Assembly (NCBI GenBank): GCA_903922325.1
Contig: CAIXTG010000007.1
Span: 1 to 16,311 of the forward strand
DNA length: 16,311 bases
Source of the DNA: an uncultured Actinomycetes bacterium
GTDB lineage: Bacteria; Actinomycetota; Actinomycetes; Nanopelagicales; Nanopelagicaceae
Reading direction: 5' to 3'
The notes under the pieces were generated by a model. It worked only from the letters and a program-made list of their open reading frames with translations. It ran no database searches and was not told the DNA's origin. Shown here piece by piece: positions 13,763 to 16,311 of the stretch; position 1 is the first letter of the stretch; each line of letters begins with the position of its first letter. Position numbers and translations under genes: made by a program.

Positions 13763-14230
13763 TTACTTCTTCTTCTTCTTAGCTGCTGGCTTCTTCTTTG
13801 CAGGAGCCTTCTTAGCAACCTTCTTCTTAGCTGCTGGCTTCTTAGCTGCAGCCTTCTTCTTTGCAGGAGCCTTCTTAACAGCCTTCTTCGCTGCTGGCTT
13901 TGCAACTGGCTTTGCTACAACTACGACTGGCTTTGGAGCTGGTCCTAGCTTGCGCTCGCCTGAGATTGCATCCTTAAGACCCTTTGCAGGTAAGAAGCGA
14001 GGCTTCTTCATTGCTTTGATCTTGATTGTCTCGCCAGTAAATGGGTTACGACCCATACGTGCCTTGCGATCAACCTTCTTGAACTTGCCGAAGTCATTGA
14101 TCATGACGTCTTCGCCAGCAACCATGTTGCGAACGATTGTGTCAAAAATAATGTCTACTGCGTGTGAAGCTTCTTTCTTGCTGCCGTTGAAGTGTGGGGC
14201 CAACGCGGCAATGAATTGTGCCTTATTCAT
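13763..14230 (-). CDS. hup: HU-family nucleoid protein with lysine/alanine-rich C-terminal tail
   Basis: DNA-bending histone-like protein of the nucleoid. Residues 1-90 form the HU core, beginning MNKAQFIAAL, with the DNA-binding arm signature GRNPFTGE at 60-67. Residues about 98-155 are a low-complexity tail of Lys, Ala and Pro (PAAKK, APAKKK units), which resembles eukaryotic linker histone tails and is typical of actinobacterial HupB/HupS. The tail is shorter than in mycobacterial HupB. The ribosome binding site AAGGGGAT lies close to the ATG. A strong terminator follows. The tail's codons repeat at DNA level (see the repeat entry). High expression is likely. Confidence 0.97.
   Translation of the reverse strand: MNKAQFIAALAPHFNGSKKEASHAVDIIFDTIVRNMVAGEDVMINDFGKFKKVDRKARMGRNPFTGETIKIKAMKKPRFLPAKGLKDAISGERKLGPAPKPVVVVAKPVAKPAAKKAVKKAPAKKKAAAKKPAAKKKVAKKAPAKKKPAAKKKKK
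13772..13877. repeat. In-frame direct repeats encoding the HU tail
   Basis: Two exact repeats interleave: a 24-base unit at 13772-13795 and 13820-13843 (offset 48, 16 codons), and a 25-base unit at 13790-13814 and 13853-13877 (offset 63, 21 codons). Both offsets are multiples of three, so gain or loss of units changes tail length without a frameshift. Identity extends to synonymous positions, pointing to recent duplication or strong codon preference. Confidence 0.8.
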
Positions 14231-14257
14231 TTAAAATCCCCTTATTTACGCTAAAAG

Positions 14258-14273
14258 TTAAGCAATTGCCTAA
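14258..14273. promoter_or_regulatory. 16-base palindrome between hup promoter and start codon
   Basis: TTAAGCAATTGCCTAA is an inverted repeat with a perfect GCAATTGC core and TTA/TAA ends, broken only at one symmetric pair. It begins 28 bases upstream of the hup ATG, just after the predicted transcription start. Candidate operator (autoregulation or a growth-phase factor) or a 5' end hairpin. Confidence 0.45.
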
Positions 14274-14283
14274 CGCACTCGCA

Positions 14284-14313
14284 AAGTTACGCAGAACAAT
14301 GGGGTGAGTCCAA
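14284..14313 (-). promoter_or_regulatory. Candidate hup promoter
   Basis: On the minus strand TTGGAC (14313-14308) and TAACTT (14289-14284) are separated by 18 bases, a reasonable -35/-10 pair. The start would fall near 14277, giving a leader of about 45 bases that contains the AAGGGG ribosome binding site. This is the most convincing two-box promoter I could find in the window. Confidence 0.5.
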
Positions 14314-14380
14314 CATAGATGAGGGCGTGTCGCGAAAATAATTTTTCTCAAAACCCGTGAAAAACCCATTAATTATGCGT

Positions 14381-14411
14381 AAAAAACTCTGAATTAGAAC
14401 TTTAGAGTTTT
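14381..14411 (-). terminator. Terminator after leuD, with a competing upstream arm
   Basis: On the minus strand AAAACTCT (14411-14404) and AGAGTTTT (14390-14383) form an 8-base-pair stem with a 13-base loop, ending in a run of six T. It begins about 60 bases after the leuD stop. The stem is A+T-rich, so it is weaker than the hup terminator. A further AGAGTT copy at 14422-14417 can pair with the first arm instead, giving two exclusive structures. Confidence 0.6.
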
Positions 14412-14469
14412 ACTTGAACTCTGTCACCCCGCGCCAAATGAGCGTCAAAACCAGCGTAATTAGCCCCTT

Positions 14470-15069
14470 TTAAGCGCGAATTGGAAGTGTCTTAGGTTTG
14501 TGAGCAGCACGCTTAGCCTCGAAAGTATCGATGGAATCGCTATTTGCCAGCGTTAAACCGATGTCATCAAGGCCTTCCATTAAGCGCCAACGCACATAAT
14601 CATCGATCTCAAATGCAATGCTTTGATCGCCATAGGAAACGGTCTTGGCTTCTAAGTTAACGGTGATTGCCAGGGCTGGATTAGCTTCGATCGCCACCCA
14701 GAGATCTTCAACTTCGCTTTGACTAAGCAGAATTGTAAGCAGACCACCTTTTTGCGAGTTACCTCGGAAAATGTCGGCAAAGCGTGAAGAGATGACAACT
14801 TTGAAACCATAGTTTTGTAGCGCCCACACAGCATGCTCGCGAGATGAACCGGTACCAAAGTCAGCGCCTGCCACTAAGACGGTGCCGTTCTTAAATTCTG
14901 GTTGATTTAAAACGAAATCTGGATCGCTACGCCAAGCGGCAAAAAGACCATCTTCAAAACCGCTGCGAGTTACGCGCTTTAAGTAAACCGCCGGAATGAT
15001 CTGATCGGTATCAACATTGCTACGACGAAGCGGAACACCAGTACCGACATGAGTTACAAATTTTTCCAT
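14470..15069 (-). CDS. leuD: 3-isopropylmalate dehydratase small subunit
   Basis: Small subunit of isopropylmalate isomerase, converting 2-isopropylmalate to 3-isopropylmalate in leucine synthesis, together with LeuC. The 199-residue protein is full length. It begins MEKFVTHVGTGVPL, then has NVDTDQIIPA (18-27), GADFGTGSSREHA (68-80) with the substrate-binding GSSREH loop, and FADIFRGNSQKGGLL (97-111). A strong AAGGAGA ribosome binding site precedes the ATG, and it lies 12 bases after leuC, as in the standard leuCD operon. A terminator candidate follows. Confidence 0.97.
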   Translation of the reverse strand: MEKFVTHVGTGVPLRRSNVDTDQIIPAVYLKRVTRSGFEDGLFAAWRSDPDFVLNQPEFKNGTVLVAGADFGTGSSREHAVWALQNYGFKVVISSRFADIFRGNSQKGGLLTILLSQSEVEDLWVAIEANPALAITVNLEAKTVSYGDQSIAFEIDDYVRWRLMEGLDDIGLTLANSDSIDTFEAKRAAHKPKTLPIRA

Positions 15070-15081
15070 TTTGATTTCTCC

Positions 15082-16311
15082 TTACAGATCCGCAGGCGAT
15101 GAAAGAGTTCCGCGAAGTGCGGTAGCTGCTGCAACTAATGGGCTAACCAAGTGGGTACGACCACCCTTACCTTGACGGCCTTCGAAGTTACGATTCGAAG
15201 TTGATGCTGAACGCTCTTCTGGTTTCAATTGATCCGGATTCATACCCAGACACATTGAACAACCAGCGTTGCGCCATTCGGCACCCGAATCGATAAAGAC
15301 TTTATCTAGACCTTCTGCCTCTGCTTGCAGACGAACGCGCGCGCTGCCGGGCACGACTAACATGCGAAGTGAAGTTGAAATCTTTTTACCTTTAAGAATT
15401 TCAGCGGCAGCACGTAAATCTTCAATGCGACCATTAGTACAAGATCCCAAGAACACAGTGTCGATAGCTACGCTCTTCATTGGTTGACCTGCTGTTAAAC
15501 CCATATAAACCAGGGCTCGTTCAGCTGCGCCACGCTCTTCGTCATCTGCAATGTCGGCTGGGTTTGGCACATTGGCATTTAAGAAGATGCCTTGACCTGG
15601 ATTAGTTCCCCAAGTTACAAAAGGTTCTAAGTCATCGGCATCTAGATCTACTTCGACATCGAATTTTGCATCGGCATCAGAAAAGAGCGTTTTCCAATAG
15701 GAAACTGCGGCATCGAAATCCTCAGGTGCGTGTGGCTTTCCCTTGATGTAAGCAAAAGTTGTTTCATCTGGCGCGATCAAGCCGGCACGAGCACCAGCTT
15801 CAATCGACATATTACAAACGGTCATGCGAGCTTCCATTGAAAGTTCACGAATTGCTTCGCCGCGATATTCAATTACATAACCTTGACCGCCACCGGTACC
15901 AATCTTGGCGATGATGGCCAAGATGATGTCCTTGCTGGTTACGCCAGGCTTTAATTTTCCGTTGACATTTATGGCCATAGTCTTTGGACGCTGCAGCGGC
16001 AAAGTTTGAGTTGCAAGCACATGCTCTACTTCGCTGGTGCCAATACCAAAAGCAAGTGCACCAAAAGCACCATGAGTTGAAGTATGTGAATCACCGCAAA
16101 CAATTGTTAGGCCAGGTTGTGTTAAACCTAGTTGTGGACCAACCACGTGCACGATTCCCTGTTCGGCATCGCCCAATGAGTGAATACGAACGCCAAATTC
16201 TGCGCAGTTAGCACGCAAGGTATCTACTTGCAGCTTTGATACTGGATCGGCAATCGGCAAATTAATGTTTTGAGTTGGCACATTGTGATCTTCAGTTGCA
16301 ATAGTCAGATC
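15082..16311 (-). CDS. leuC: 3-isopropylmalate dehydratase large subunit, 5' end off the window
   Basis: Large, iron-sulfur subunit of isopropylmalate isomerase. 409 codons are visible and the reading frame is open to the right edge; the first visible residues are DLTIATEDHNVPTQN, which lie about 60 residues into normal LeuC of about 470, so the start is off the window. The GTG near 16281 is an internal valine, not the start. Clear features: CGDSHTSTHGAFG, the [4Fe-4S] cysteine in GSCTNGR, and the two further cluster cysteines in GCSMCLGMNPD. It is followed after 12 bases by leuD. The promoter and any leucine leader are off the window. Confidence 0.97.
   Translation of the reverse strand, partial: DLTIATEDHNVPTQNINLPIADPVSKLQVDTLRANCAEFGVRIHSLGDAEQGIVHVVGPQLGLTQPGLTIVCGDSHTSTHGAFGALAFGIGTSEVEHVLATQTLPLQRPKTMAINVNGKLKPGVTSKDIILAIIAKIGTGGGQGYVIEYRGEAIRELSMEARMTVCNMSIEAGARAGLIAPDETTFAYIKGKPHAPEDFDAAVSYWKTLFSDADAKFDVEVDLDADDLEPFVTWGTNPGQGIFLNANVPNPADIADDEERGAAERALVYMGLTAGQPMKSVAIDTVFLGSCTNGRIEDLRAAAEILKGKKISTSLRMLVVPGSARVRLQAEAEGLDKVFIDSGAEWRNAGCSMCLGMNPDQLKPEERSASTSNRNFEGRQGKGGRTHLVSPLVAAATALRGTLSSPADL

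Noticed and set aside
13772..13877. CRISPR-like array
   Set aside because: The spaced repeats are in-frame Lys/Ala codons of the HU tail, not palindromic repeats with unique spacers.
16279..16281. GTG as start codon of leuC
   Set aside because: The frame stays open to the window edge and upstream residues DLTIATEDHN match internal LeuC sequence; it is an internal valine.

Overview
The window looks like a chromosomal segment of a low-G+C actinobacterium. Evidence: gene order leuC-leuD-hup-plsC-gpsA-ddl / RAM-domain protein / thiL / rpmB / recG-rsmD-coaD-sepIVA is a typical actinobacterial neighbourhood; the HU protein carries the Lys/Ala/Pro-rich tail typical of that phylum; the first 150 bases encode the N-terminus of a SepIVA-type (DivIVA-like) protein. 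By eye the base composition is only about 45% G+C, and genes are packed with 4-base overlaps and short gaps. Together this suggests a streamlined aquatic lineage such as the Nanopelagicales (acI); that placement is inference.

Layout, right to left, since almost everything is on the minus strand. (1) leuC (cut by the right edge) and leuD, the two subunits of isopropylmalate isomerase. (2) A 238-base spacer with a leuD terminator, a candidate attenuator-like pairing, and the hup promoter with a palindrome near its predicted start. (3) hup, closed by a strong terminator. (4) A plsC-gpsA-ddl operon for phospholipid and peptidoglycan precursors, starting from what looks like a leaderless promoter. 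(5) A small plus-strand RAM-domain (Lrp/AsnC effector-binding) protein, divergent from thiL. (6) thiL, converging on plus-strand rpmB, whose terminator lies inside the end of thiL. (7) A divergent regulatory region, then a complete cydABDC set (cytochrome bd quinol oxidase plus its ABC assembly transporter). (8) recG-rsmD-coaD-sepIVA following directly, possibly by read-through from cyd.

Functionally most of the window is housekeeping: leucine synthesis, nucleoid structure, glycerophospholipid synthesis, D-Ala-D-Ala supply, thiamine diphosphate, ribosome assembly, DNA repair, CoA and septation. The accessory element is the cytochrome bd operon, which sits where many actinobacteria have a DAK/FakA-type kinase-domain gene between rpmB and recG.

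No CRISPR array, insertion sequence, phage gene, tRNA or rRNA is visible, and I see no clearly novel protein system. The points most worth following are regulatory: three candidate leaderless starts, two sets of mutually exclusive RNA hairpins, a terminator nested in a convergent coding region, and the siting of cydABDC. No stretch over 300 bases lacks a gene.
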